Shown here: piece by piece, positions 41,501-50,888 of the stretch
Position numbering within the stretch: the stretch's first letter is position 1
Layout of the letters: each line of letters opens with the position of its first letter
Assembly: GCA_949825045.1 (NCBI GenBank)
Contig: OX463818.1
Location: 28,970,906 to 29,034,905, forward strand
Reading direction: 5' to 3'
Origin: Argyresthia goedartella
Taxonomy: Eukaryota > Arthropoda > Insecta > Lepidoptera > Argyresthiidae
Length of the DNA: 64,000 nt
Notes under the pieces: generated by a model
The model's database searches: none
Told to the model about the DNA's origin: nothing
Seen by the model: the letters and a program-made list of their open reading frames with translations, nothing else
Translations under genes and position numbers: made by a program

Positions 41501-41610
41501 GAGGGGTGAGTCTGCTCGTCGCTCAGTGAGCTGTTCCCCCCGCTGGTCAACGCGGGGGCGGTGGAGAAACCAGTCAACGAACCTGACTCGCGGGGGCCAT
41601 ACCGACGCAT
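38539..41610 (-). CDS. NLR-D ORF2: endonuclease plus reverse transcriptase
   Basis: About 1023 codons from the ATG at 41608-41610. Endonuclease (residues ~85-310): WYQNVQSLRNK, LLMSEHWV (Glu), VCVYRSN, LLVGDFNVNLL, SSTCLDQVYTD, HLSDHKGIY (Asp-His). RT (~530-800): YRPISLVPTFSKIFE, YAYKAGRSTVG, VFCDLSRAFDLIDH (motif A), SVPQGSNVGNTTF (motif B) and SLMYADDVCVI (motif C). The C-terminal domain has YFHSILLYGIDLWG and FLIQKRAVRRIAG. It overlaps ORF1 by about 155 bp in another frame, so it may be translated by reinitiation or from an internal start. All catalytic residues seem present. Confidence 0.92.
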   Translation of the reverse strand: MRRYGPRESGSLTGFSTAPALTSGGNSSLSDEQTHPSPPPLTTPRPISPRCPKVTAPILLTTSPVAPSSQPAPSAPSKPTSGKTLRIWYQNVQSLRNKTPNVEHHTQSEYPCDILLMSEHWVKVDEAKHVNIINYELLSSYCRPTREHGGVCIYVNKSIDVIDRPDIRDFSVEIHCEFTAIQCVYFNLLVICVYRSNTEEASFEIFLKQLRSLMDFIIHEKCNILLVGDFNVNLLITSSPKRQLLDLCAQYNLSLRVNFPTRVQGASSTCLDQVYTDLDRNNVITSPADTHLSDHKGIYIQIIYNSKLNEVRHLQKRITSQNNLTTFLNDINIDMNLLNYNKIESFDTFMNTVVQLFHNHCPLRKVPECRLDVRWKNDNLHKQNEILSLLELYKDTYPLNNDIKTLFFDFKCKHNIMLRKARSEYINNLIDSSSNQSKSIWNVIKMETCKGPGSNPLAVLQRSVVGPSGSARELATKVNQYYLSIVRDTPLRPNVYEAIRLLSTNIPTISTSMFLVPFTVPELNCIIKKIKKKSTKDIYDFPCDILCKLPLSTLTILCDLFNKCASQGTYPSSLKRIKVVPIWKGKGNKTEIKSYRPISLVPTFSKIFEMGLCERLINFLNKNSVLSEHQYAYKAGRSTVGCARVLHREVLELLERKRHVAAVFCDLSRAFDLIDHSLIGAKLEHYGVRGLTLQLFMSFLADRTQITVIDGEVSDPGLVGDRSVPQGSNVGNTTFVILMNDLPHIVSGTAKSLMYADDVCVIVDGKDEAELKKHLQSITLCLTEWFTVNGMLLNLDKTQVLRFSLRNVGGAPQVPLVVNGVTLPATDTVRFVGFTFDAGLQWTHHIDSLCKKLNSAYYALSRLSPTLTTYYGYFHSILLYGIDLWGMAAERDRPFLIQKRAVRRIAGVPNDTPARELFIKLGILTLPSMYILEVLKYVRQNPSEYPSFQNLDRRYSSRRPHDLYYATSRLAKTSKSLKGMGPTLFNKLPVEIKSINILNIFVTKVKKYLLSKAYYSVSEFIDE

Positions 41611-42391
41611 CACTAAAGGTTTCGTATAGTCCCTCTGGAAAGCCGATAATAAATGAGGCGTGCCTAGTTGACTTTATCACTCGTTTCTCTACGAAATAGT
41701 CATTGGATTTGGCCACTTTGTTTAGGAATGTGTGTATATTTGCTTCTGTTGTCTCGGGTTTAAAGGCCCACGCTTGTATATATTTAAGCTGTTCCACTGT
41801 TTGAATTTCATTGTCAGGGGTACCTGTACCTACAGTGATTCGCGCTTTAGGTCTGCGCTTCTTGTGTGATACGGTTTTCCAACTATCGTTGTCGTCATGT
41901 TGCATGATTAGCGGGTTGGGACTGCTGAGCTTAGAAGTCGCGTTGGGGATGACACTATTAGAGGGTGCTGTTACTGGAGGACTTGGGGCTGCTTGTGGTG
42001 TCTCGTGGTTGGTTGTTGCTATTGATTTCAAGGGCAATGATGCCCTCTTTTTCGGTTGCAGCTGTGCGCGTGCCTTTGTAGACACGGCATTGGGAGTATT
42101 GCGTTTCGTTTGTCGGCTGTCGTGCTCGCTGACGGCCGGCTTCACTGATTGGGCGGCAGTGGTCACAGCGGTACTGGGATTGGCTGGGTGCTGCTGCAGT
42201 ACGGCCGCTTGCGCTGCGGTTTGAAGTATGGCGGATTGTTTAGGTACACTAACGGGTTTCAGCACACTTATTTCTTCCTTTAGAGCACTAACACATGCAA
42301 TAAGAGAGCGAATTTGTTGCTCAAGTGGTAATATAGCACTTTTCACTGCTTTATTTAGAGCATCTAAGTCGGGATTAGCCATTTTTACCAT
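41453..42391 (-). CDS. NLR-D ORF1: nucleic-acid-binding protein
   Basis: 312 codons; the predicted start reads MVKMANPDLDALNK, and MANPD (ATG near 42382) is also possible. Residues ~8-45 form a heptad-rich coiled coil (LEQQIRSLIACVSALKEEI). A long Ala/Pro/Ser-rich middle follows, then a basic patch (SHKKRRPKAR). The C-terminal fold has IQAWAFKPETTEANI, RHASFIIGFPEGLYE and WPPRVRFVDWF, the pattern of the RNA-binding-like domain in insect LINE ORF1 proteins. It would coat the element RNA. The last ~50 residues overlap the ORF2 frame. Confidence 0.82.
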   Translation of the reverse strand: MVKMANPDLDALNKAVKSAILPLEQQIRSLIACVSALKEEISVLKPVSVPKQSAILQTAAQAAVLQQHPANPSTAVTTAAQSVKPAVSEHDSRQTKRNTPNAVSTKARAQLQPKKRASLPLKSIATTNHETPQAAPSPPVTAPSNSVIPNATSKLSSPNPLIMQHDDNDSWKTVSHKKRRPKARITVGTGTPDNEIQTVEQLKYIQAWAFKPETTEANIHTFLNKVAKSNDYFVEKRVIKSTRHASFIIGFPEGLYETFSDASVWPPRVRFVDWFLHRPRVDQRGEQLTERRADSPLAAPTDHAAANLAKMP

Positions 42392-42459
42392 TGTTAGGAA
42401 TTAAAATGAGTGGAGCTCAGAATGACCGACTTATCGCTACCGCATGTGCGGACGACTGA
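42392..42459 (-). promoter_or_regulatory. NLR-D 5' UTR, likely internal promoter region
   Basis: Short 5' UTR. On the minus strand it has a CAGTCGTC start and an AGTCGGTCATTC stretch. Jockey-type LINEs carry a TATA-less promoter within their first bases; the assignment here is by position only. Confidence 0.4.
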
Positions 42460-44851
42460 CGACGATAATAATATTTGTACTAGATTAAAATCTTTATTTT
42501 TATGTCACAACATGAACTATCTGTTTTTGGAGCCTACTAGAATTACTGCAACATCTGCTACCTGCATTGACAATATATTTACTAACATTACGCCCATTTT
42601 CAAATCGGTCATCAATAAATTAACCTCTGATCACTCTGGTCAGATAGGTATATTCAATATTAAAATAAAAAAGGACCAAAAAGAGGATATTACATGTGTG
42701 CCCGTTAGTGACACTCGGCTTGAACACTACAGGAATAATATTTTAGATAAACTATGGGAAATACCATACAGTGACGATCCAAATTTGTAGTACAACTCAG
42801 TATTTAACCTTGTCAAAAATGAATATGATACGGTATTTAAATAAAAAACTATAAAAGTTAATAACAAAGCTTTGTTTAGTGATTGGGCGACAGTTGGAAT
42901 TCATAGGAGCAGACGAAGTTTATATGAACTCTATGAAGAGAAATCATATAACAAAAATACGGCCTTTCTAGATTATGTTCGTAGTTATTCAAAAATGTTT
43001 AAACGCGTTTGTGCCGTAGCTAAATCTAATTTCATTAAAAACAAAATTGAATCTAGTAGCAACGTAATGAAAACGACTTGGCAAATTATAAACAGAGAGA
43101 CTGGAAAGGCCAAAGCTACACATAATAACTTCAAGCTTAAGATAGATAATCAATTGCTAAGTACAGACCTAGAAGTAGCAAAAGCTTTCGAAAATTTCTT
43201 TACGGTCATTCCAGTTTCAACAACCAAGTCTTTAAATTCATTTTCCGCTGCTGCTGAATCTATACTTAAACAAAACTTTGAGGAATGTAAAACAGATTTT
43301 AAATTTAGGCACGTAAATAATGAAGACATTGTAAAAGCGTTTAAATCCCTGGAAATGAAAAAGACAGCTGACGCCCATGGTCTATCAGTAAAAATTGTTA
43401 GTTCCATTGTAGATTGTATTGCACCTCACCTTTGTTGTATATTTAATCAATGTATAGATAATGGTGTGTTTCCTGACTTGATGAAACTAAGTAAAGTTAT
43501 TCCTTTATTCAAAGCTGGTAGTACATCAGACCCCACCAATTTTAGACCCATATCGATACTACCAACGCTTAGCAAAATATTTGAAAAACTCATACTTAAT
43601 CAATTGCAAAGTCATTTTTATCTCAACAATTTAATTCATATTGCTCAGTTTGGTTTCACAAAGGGTCGTTCAACAGCCGATGCTGGTGTGGAACTAATCG
43701 ACAATATTTTTGATACCTGGGAAGACGCAATGGATGCAATAGGTGTCTTCTGCGATCTATCCAAGGCTTTTGATTGCGTCCATCATGACACTCTTGTCGG
43801 GAAGTTACGCCATTATGGTGTAAAAGATCAGGCACTTGGCCTTCTGGAGTCATATCTAACAGATAAGGTTCAGATGGTCGATGTTAATGGGAAAAGATCA
43901 CCTGGGTCTTCAATAAGTATGGGCGTACCGCAAGGTTCAATTCTTGGTCCTTTCTTGTTTTTAGTATATATTAATGATTTACCTTACCTTGTTAAAGCAA
44001 AACATGGGTTAGTATTGTTTGCCGATGATACTTCTTTGATATTTAAAGTTAAAAGACAGCAATCAAATTATGACGAGGTAAACAATGCTATCTCTAGTAT
44101 AGTGAACTGGTTTACTGTTAACAATTTATTACTTAATGAAAAGAAAACTAAATGTATTAAATTCGTGTTACCCAATGTGAACCCGGTAACTACAGACATA
44201 TTTATAAAAGGACAGAGATTGGACCTTGTGCAGTCAACTGTCTTTTTGGGCATAACTTTAGACGCCAAACTACAATGGGATCCTCATATAAATAAATTGT
44301 CGAACAGACTGAGTTCGGCAGCGTTCGCAGTTAAAAAAATTAGAGCTCTTACCGACGTAGACACCGCTAGACTAGTCTACTTTAGTTACTTTCATAGTCT
44401 AATGACCTATGGTATTTTATTGTGGGGTCACGCTGCGAATACTAATAGTATATTTATTCTGCAGAAACGGGCTGTTCGTGCAATTTACAGATTAGGGCCT
44501 AGAGTGTCACTGAGGGAAAAGTTTAAAGAAATCAATATTCTGACATTTGTGTCTCAATATATCTATGACAATCTTGTGTATGTAAAAAGAAATATAACTA
44601 ATTTTCAGAAGTACAGTGATATACACAATTTTAATACTAGAAATAAAGACAAGTTGGTTGCTAATGTAAGCCGACTACATAAAATTAGTAATTCTTTTAA
44701 AGGCAATTGTATACGCTATTACAATAAGGTCCCTACTGATATTAAAAACTTACCTTTAGACAAGTTTAAAATAATAATAAAACAGAAATTGTATAAAAAA
44801 GGTTACTATAGGATATCTGATTACTTAGAGGACAGATGTCCATGGGAATAG
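42460..44851 (+). pseudogene. NLR-C ORF2: endonuclease end and RT
   Basis: Resumes the endonuclease with FLEPTRITATSATCIDNIF and LTSDHSGQIG (catalytic Asp-His). Two nonsense codons in the linker (TAG 42788-42790, TAA 42842-42844) precede a 659-codon open stretch. RT motifs: FRPISILPTLSKIFEK, AQFGFTKGRSTADAG, VFCDLSKAFDCVHHD, MGVPQGSILGPFLF and FADDTSLIF. The C-terminal domain is complete (YFHSLMTYGILLWG, FILQKRAVRAIY) and ends SDYLEDRCPWE. Only two substitutions separate this RT half from an open ORF2. Confidence 0.88.
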
Positions 44852-45092
44852 ATTGTTTGAGTAACAGGCTGTTTCGATATATAATTAGCATTCATTTTGT
44901 AATTTGACAATATTTTATTTAAAAAAGGAAACGCAAAAGATGCGACGACTGTGGAGTTTCTTCGGTGAGCTCTTCTCCACAGATTCCGCCATTGTGTTAG
45001 TGAACTCACCCAAAAAAATGTAATGACGGATCTAAGTGATGTAACAACATCCTATGGAAATAAATGATTTTTGATTTGATTTGATTTGATTT
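44852..45092 (+). repeat. NLR-C 3' UTR and TTTGAT tail
   Basis: 3' UTR nearly identical to 17965-18208, ending in TTGATTTGATTTGATTTGATT at about 45071-45092. The same tail in two copies defines the 3' end of the family. Confidence 0.85.
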
Positions 45093-46167
45093 TGGTCTTC
45101 AAAATTGAAAGACAAAAAGCAGATTTTGATGATGTTAATGGTGTATTGTCTTTGACCTTGAATTATTTCACAGTTAATAATTTATTGTTAAACGCTGGTA
45201 AAACCAAATGTATCAAATTCTCACTTCCAAATGTCAGGCAAGTTGAGACCAATTTAGTTTTAGACAACAGCACGAATTAGTAAATGCTGCGAAGTTTCTT
45301 GGAATAACCATTAATAGCAAATTGCAGTGGGGACCCCAGATAGATAATTTGGCTGGTAAATTAAGTTCTGCGGCTTACGCTGTTAGGAAAATCAGACAAA
45401 GCACGGATGTGGCTACGTCTAGGCTAGTATATTTTAGTTACTTTCTGTGATGTGTCTTTCTGTGTGATGTCCTATGGTATCTTGTTGTGGGGGAAAGCAG
45501 CGGATATTCAAACTATTTTTATTTTACAGAAAAGAGCTATTCGAGCAATTTATAATTTAAAATAAACAGACTCCTTAAGATAACTTTTTAAAGAAATTGA
45601 CATACTAACAGTAGCTAGTCAATTTATTTTCGAAAATATAATGTATGAACGCAAGAACCTAACAACATTTTCCAAACTTAGCGATAGCTGTAATGTTAAC
45701 CTAAGAAATAATTACAGAGTGTGAGCGCCCCGATTTAGATTCGCGAAGGTTAGCAATTCTTTCAAGGGTCAGTGTATTCTCTACTATAATAAGATATCTC
45801 TGGAGATTTTGAAATTGCTATTTGAGCAATTAAAAAAGCATGTTAAAGCCACTTTGTCAAAAAAGGGATATTACAATGTTTAATATTACTTAAATGACAG
45901 GACTGTATGGGGTTAATCTTAGCTCAACACAGGCCTTGCTGTTAATAATTTTGTAATTATTTATTCCTGCTTATTAATCATAATATTTAAATTTTTCATA
46001 TTTGTAATAGTTAACCATAACCTATTTTTAAAAGAGATCTAAAAATCAATCTGTGGCAGTTTCTATGCCCTCCTTTTCCCACAGTGGTCCAATGTGGAGG
46101 AGAGGCAAAATTGACGTTTGCTAAGTATATGTAAATATCTACAGTAATAAAGACTTTGACGTTGACT
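45093..46167 (+). pseudogene. NLR-B ORF2, RT C-terminal half and 3' UTR (copy 3)
   Basis: Continues with NNLLLNAGKTKCIKF, GITINSKLQWGPQ and SYGILLWGKAADIQTIF, with stops at several points (e.g. 45278-45280) and small indels. The stop TAA near 45913 matches the family end. The 3' UTR to 46167 is homologous to 25781-26015. Confidence 0.83.
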
Positions 46168-46822
46168 TTGAATACGCTTCACAGGTTTGGAGTCCTCGCT
46201 GCAATATTTATATTAACCGGATTGAAAATATTCAGCGTAAATTTATGCGATATCTCTGTTACCGGACTAAATTTAAATACAATTCAGATTCTTACCTCGA
46301 TATTGTAGAAAACATCATTTGGCTCCTCTTCAACTCAGACGCGAGGTTGCAGATTTGGTATTACTTTTCAAAATTACCTCTAATATCATTGACTGCTCTG
46401 ATTTACTTGCTCAATTATCATTTAAAGCGCCCCGTACGCTATCGCGTCATAATGTGCTATTCTCGCTCCCTAACTCAAACACTACAGACAAAATACGATC
46501 CTCTGGCGTGCTTGTCAGAGTTAATCCAGCGAGGAGATCACTATACCGAGACTTTTTCTATGACTTGAATGGCTAAGTATTTCGACTTTCTGTTATTTAA
46601 TATTTTTTTACTCTTTAATGTGACTTGTTACTGTATGTCATCTTACAACATATAGGGCTATGTATTATGCGAACCACTTCTGTTATTTAATTGTTTTATT
46701 TGTTTATTGTGTCTTTTGTCGGCGAAAGCCTATAATTGGCTTTTTTGTTTTTATATAAGATTCCTATTGTTAATTTAAAGATAGCTGTTGGTTTTCCAAT
46801 GTTAATAAAATAAAAAATAAAA
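46168..46822 (+). mobile_element. NLR-F: 5'-truncated jockey-like LINE
   Basis: Encodes the C-terminal RT tail: EYASQVWSPRCNIYINRIE, IQRKFMRYLCYRT, then after a frameshift near 46310 HLAPLQLRREVADLVL and ARTLSRHNVLFSL, stop near 46574. Then a 3' UTR of about 230 bp and an AAATAAAAAATAAAATA-like tail. Its flanks are near-copies of the NLR-B 3' end, so it sits in or beside that tail. Confidence 0.75.
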
Positions 46823-46872
46823 TATGTAAATATCTACAGTAATAAAATACTTTGACATTGACTTGACATTTT
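46823..46872 (+). repeat. Second copy of NLR-B 3' terminal ~45 bp
   Basis: TATGTAAATATCTACAGTAATAAA and the TTGAC repeats resemble 46129-46167. Either a long target duplication of NLR-F or an ultra-short NLR-B insertion. Confidence 0.6.
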
Positions 46873-47845
46873 AAGGCAGATTAAATCATCACCTACGGCT
46901 TTCGAGCTGACTGCTAGTACCGTCTTCTTGACCGCATAGATTCCAACATTGCTCAAATTGAATGGTGTGGTGTCGGGCAAGAACTTAGAACGCAGGCTAT
47001 GAAGAGTGGCTTGTTTAACTGTGGGATCCATCACAACTGGTGGGGCAGAAAGGAACTGGCTGAGACCGTTGAGATCTACATTACCAGCATGGAAGTCCTG
47101 AGTCTTACCTATGGCAAGTGTTTTTAGAAACTTCCACACCTGAGCTGGTGTGTAACTTTCAATACTCTCATGGATGTGCCGACGCTGAGCATCACGACAG
47201 AGACGGTTGCAGCGGTTACGAAGACATTTGTAAGAAAGAAAATTGTCATTTGTCGGATTCTTATGTTATTTACACTTGGCTCTGTTCCTCTTGGCCATTA
47301 GACGCTTAATAGTATCTGTTAGCCAATGGGTGGGTAGGTGTTTTACTCTCCTTTTTTATAGGTGCACCCTTGTCGTGAATACCTCCATGGTCTCGCTGGA
47401 TATTATAGGGGACCAGTCGATCAACAAGTCATCCGACCTAAGAGACTCTGGGTTAATATCCCTAAAGTTACGAATATTAAGAAATTTTGCTCTGCTCTTG
47501 AGAGGCCTGATCTTATACGAAAGATAGATAAGGTCGTGGAACGAGAAAGGAGAGTTGAGTTGACCATGTACATGTACAACCTTATCCATATTAGAAACGA
47601 TCATAATATCGAGGAGAGAGGTAGAGCAGTGAGATTGGTAATGCGTGGCATCAAGAGGCAGAATATGCAGATTGAAGGAGTCGACTATAAACTTGAGTTT
47701 GGTAGAACGGGAGTCGTTTTGAGGAGACAGGTGTTGAAATCACCTACAATGAGGGTATCGTTATACAGAGGTAAGAGTTCATTAAGGAGGGTTTCTAATG
47801 TGTCGAAGTAGTCGATGCAAAGAGAGGGGCTATACATTTTGCTTC
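46873..47845 (-). pseudogene. NLR-A fragment: endonuclease end and linker
   Basis: Minus strand, reading from 47845: YFDTLETLLNELLP and LIVGDFNTCLL (endonuclease), HCSTSLLDIMIV and VHVHGQLNSPFSFHDL. Then linker sequence (VWKFLKTLAIGK) to VGIYAVKKTVLAVSSKAVGDD, which matches the first codons of the NLR-A copy at the window start. One or more frameshifts (about 47710) and a stop in the linker. This piece and 1-1551 together cover much of the family ORF2. Confidence 0.78.
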
Positions 47846-49385
47846 CTACAGCCCTTCACGTGCTCCCGGGTAGTGCTAATGTGCAACAAATTATTCTCTA
47901 GACGCAAATTTACAGGTTCTCGATAAAAATTGTTATCTTTCAAATACACGTGACACTGGCAAAATTCACCTCAAAACAGGTTAGCACGCCCCATTATAAT
48001 TAAATAAATAAATATTGCTTTGTCAAATTGATAATAACTTCTGCTCGGTCCGCAACGAAATTTTGATGATTTTGGCTTATTTATCGTACTGATTCCTATT
48101 TTATATGTGACTTTCGATGTTGTTTACTTGGACTTCGATATCTGTTTACCTGTTAACCTCAGCATTGTTACAATAGATACCAATCCAGAGCCCACTACTA
48201 CTACCCATTCTGTTACTGATTATATTTATTAACACTTGTATTTTGGTTATTTTTCTTTATGTATTATATGAAGTTGCAATTTAATTCAATTTATAATACA
48301 AATCAAAGGACAGTGAAATTAATTTGGTTATTAGATATTTCTCTGCTCTTAGTCATACGTATACGCATTCGCAGCGCGCTATCTTCATTTTTAGTCTTGA
48401 TATATGTGCACGGCATTCTCATAAAACCAAATCAATGTTTTATATTTCAGCTTAAGACTGTGCTTTAGCTGTATCTATCTATATCCTCATTAGTGCTCCA
48501 CTAAATAGTGAATCGTGTATGCTAAAAACTGTTCCTTCACTGTGCTTCGGCTAATATATAATGTTCGATCGAAGATCGTGCTTTTATTCATCACTGCCCC
48601 GCATCCCACATCTACTAGCTAACGCAATCAGGCAAGGACCGCAAGGATACATACACCACCTGATTTACTCTAATACACCACACACTAAAGTCAGTCGCGC
48701 TCGCCGTGGCTCCTAATTACCGCTCATCCAATGTGGACGCGCCATGTTGCAGTATTTTTTTTGGCAGAGGACTAAGAAATAGATTAATACTTTGAGGCCT
48801 TGAAACTATTGACAGACTGTAATGTATAATTTGACAAAATGACAGTTTTTCTACCTATTTTACAAAGGTTTTGAGGTTATAACTAATGTGCCACAGGTCT
48901 GTCACAGTTCAATCCCCTTGCTAAACATATTTAACAAAACCTCCTTGGAACGTGCACTGCAAATTATTTAAGTTATTCTGCAAGAAGTGAATGGTGTTTT
49001 CATAAATTTAAACTTCGATTGGACCCTTAATGTGTCATGTGATGTAATGTGACCCTGTCTTTTATGCCTAGCGAACTACTGAGTCATTTTCAAAATCATC
49101 ATGCCGCATTTTCTTTCACGTTTTCCTAAATTAACCTATCAATCTACTTCTGCATTGCCTTCGTATTGGTCGCATACACATACTCCCGAACCATTCCAAG
49201 AGGTATTTAGTACGGGCCTAGCAATATGCTCGGCAAGTTCGTCTGGCGAGGTGTCGATCTGCGATCGTAGCCTCTCGGCCCTGGCAACTCTACTCAGAGT
49301 AGAAGCTGAGTTTTTGGTGTCCAAAGAATAAGCAGTATCGTTATCGACCAAACAACAACACGACCCTAAATTTATTTGGTTCATG
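47846..49385. other. 1.5 kb without recognisable genes
   Basis: AT-rich. Only short open frames (the largest about 76 codons, 49101-49331) with no familiar motif. The last five bases TCATG flank the BEL-1d LTR. May be host intergenic DNA. Confidence 0.4.
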
Positions 49386-49907
49386 TGTTTAATATTTATG
49401 CTTCGGAACGCACCGGTTTTTTTGTTGCGCGGATCGACCGCGAGTGATCGGGACATCACTAGCTTGCTGTCACTTGCATAGAAAAAAAATGACTAGCTAG
49501 CTGTCACTTTGCACATGGAAAAATTGTCGGCGTCAGGTATTCGGGCCTTGGCGGAATGTTAATTATAATAATATCGTAACAATCGTCAAGAAATAAGTAG
49601 ATTTCACGTCATCGTAGTGAGTGCTTCGTGCTGTGAAAGGTTGAAGTGGTTCGGTCACCAATTCGTCGCGTTCGGATAGCGACCCTTGTAGTCGGCAGCA
49701 TCACGACGGCAACAGCAGCGGCCTACGACGCGAGTAAGATTCGACTCCCATCACCCCCCCCCACCCTCGTGTTCCTCATCCCGTACTCCCGCCTCGAATT
49801 GAGCTTTCGAATGCCGGTCCACGGCGTCAAGGTCAGTACTGCTTGTGACATTCCACTAAAAAACAACCCTACCAAGATTCCACCCCTTTTCGGTTGAGGC
49901 TTTAACA
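49386..49907 (+). repeat. 5' LTR of BEL-1d
   Basis: 522 bp, TGTTTAATATTTATGC to CTTTAACA. Visibly more diverged from the other BEL-1 LTRs, and the terminal CCACGCC stem is partly lost. There is no matching 3' LTR in the window. Confidence 0.87.
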
Positions 49908-50306
49908 TTTTGGTAGCAGAGGCGCGGTTTCCTAGTAGGAAATTGATTCACGGACGGTTGTAGGGTTGTTTTTTTGTAGTGGGATAGGGTACCTCAGATT
50001 GGTCTTTTGTGGTCGGTATAACACAATTTGGGTTCATTTTCGGTTAGTGAACGTATAATTGACGATTTAGTTAACGATTATTATAAATTTGTAGTCGGAA
50101 ACCACAGTTGTGGGCATAAGGATTGAACAGCCATTCCGCGAAGTAACTATATTGTATTGCTTGTAATAGAACGTTGGGTTCTATAGTACTGCAGTGTTAT
50201 TTTACATAGCAGGGTCAGGCTATTTAAGGGGTATTAAGCTGATTTTTCTGACCTCAGTAGAAGTGTAGGTCATATCGGAAAGGCCACTTCTAGAAGGTTC
50301 ACGGCT

Positions 50307-50311
50307 ACCTA
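50307..50311. repeat. Target-site duplication ACCTA of BEL-2a
   Basis: ACCTA before the left LTR and again at 57532-57536 after the right LTR. Confidence 0.9.
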
Positions 50312-50856
50312 TGTTCAGGCTTCTCAGCACCTTATGACCTCGTAGGGGCCCATCAGCTACGAGGTAGCGTAACGATCAGTTGCCAAGAAGTGTGAACGTC
50401 GGCGTTTCAACGAGCTGAAGTTAATTGGGGTCGATCTTACCTGGTCTGTGCTTCGGTCCCGACAACCTCCTGTCTCTCTGCAAGGCCCGGGTGCACCCTA
50501 GGCTCTTCTTGGTAGACAGGTTCTTCAGCCAACCAGGTATGACTGGCGGGCCAGTTTCAATGAGCACAGTGTTCAAACACAGGTTATGTTACGTGGTAAA
50601 AACAATCGGGCACGAAATGCGAACTTTATCTGGTTCGAGAAACAATAACACACTCAGCTATATTAACAATCCTGAGGGAAACCCGAATACATTCCAGATG
50701 GCCTGCGATTTAATTTCAATACCCTAACCAAAACGCGTTTACATTGCGAGGGCTTTCGTCCGTCAGTTGTCAAAAAACTGCTAGGTTGGCAGCTAACGTC
50801 AAATTCAAAATGGCCGTTCAGAAACCATCGATCGAATATCGATTTGGAATCGAACA
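50312..50856 (-). repeat. 3' LTR of BEL-2a
   Basis: 545 bp. Ends in short inverted TGTTC...GAACA. Partner 56987-57531; a third copy at 60467-61003 on the other strand. Confidence 0.92.
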
Positions 50857-50888
50857 ATCACCCGCCCGGACAGGCACCCACCTGTCCC
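50857..50888 (-). promoter_or_regulatory. Hairpin and PPT position before 3' LTR (BEL-2a)
   Basis: GGGGACAGG-TGGGTG-CCTGTCC then GGGCGGGTGAT on the minus strand, between the original pol stop (50889-50891) and the LTR. Same stem as BEL-1, different loop. Confidence 0.65.

Larger units (their letters stand above)
38205..42459 (-). mobile_element. NLR-D: LINE with two intact ORFs
   Basis: About 4.25 kb on the minus strand, inside the NLR-C endonuclease gene. The 5' end is near 42459 (reading GTCAGTCGTCCGC), with a short 5' UTR, ORF1, overlapping ORF2, a ~300-bp 3' UTR and an (ATGAAT)n tail at 38205-38231. Possible 6-bp target copies GAGGAT/GACGAT differ by one base. No stop or frameshift was found in either ORF, so this is the best candidate for a recently active LINE here. 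Confidence 0.87.
35740..45092 (+). mobile_element. NLR-C: CR1-like LINE, nearly full length
   Basis: About 5.1 kb without its guest NLR-D (38205-42459). Holds most of ORF1, ORF2 with endonuclease and RT, a 3' UTR and a (TTTGAT)n-like tail. It is related to NLR-B (same domain plan) but distinct. Probably slightly 5' truncated, since no clear ORF1 start is seen. Confidence 0.87.
34860..46167 (+). mobile_element. NLR-B copy 3: host of a LINE nest
   Basis: Plus-strand NLR-B. The left part 34860-35739 covers the linker and RT to motif C (FADDTSMV). The right part 45093-46167 continues with FKIERQKADFDDVNG to the 3' UTR. The two halves join in frame if NLR-C (35740-45092) and one TGGTC copy are removed. 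Many stops and small indels make it an old copy. Confidence 0.88.
49386..50311 (+). mobile_element. BEL-1d: 5' LTR and leader
   Basis: Plus-strand BEL-1 element cut by BEL-2a. The 5' LTR is 49386-49907 and the primer-binding site TGGTAGCAGAGGCGCGG starts at 49911. The leader runs to 50311 and continues at 57532. Comparison with the BEL-1a leader shows continuity across the BEL-2a insertion (GGTTCACGGCTACCTA then CATTATATT). Confidence 0.88.
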
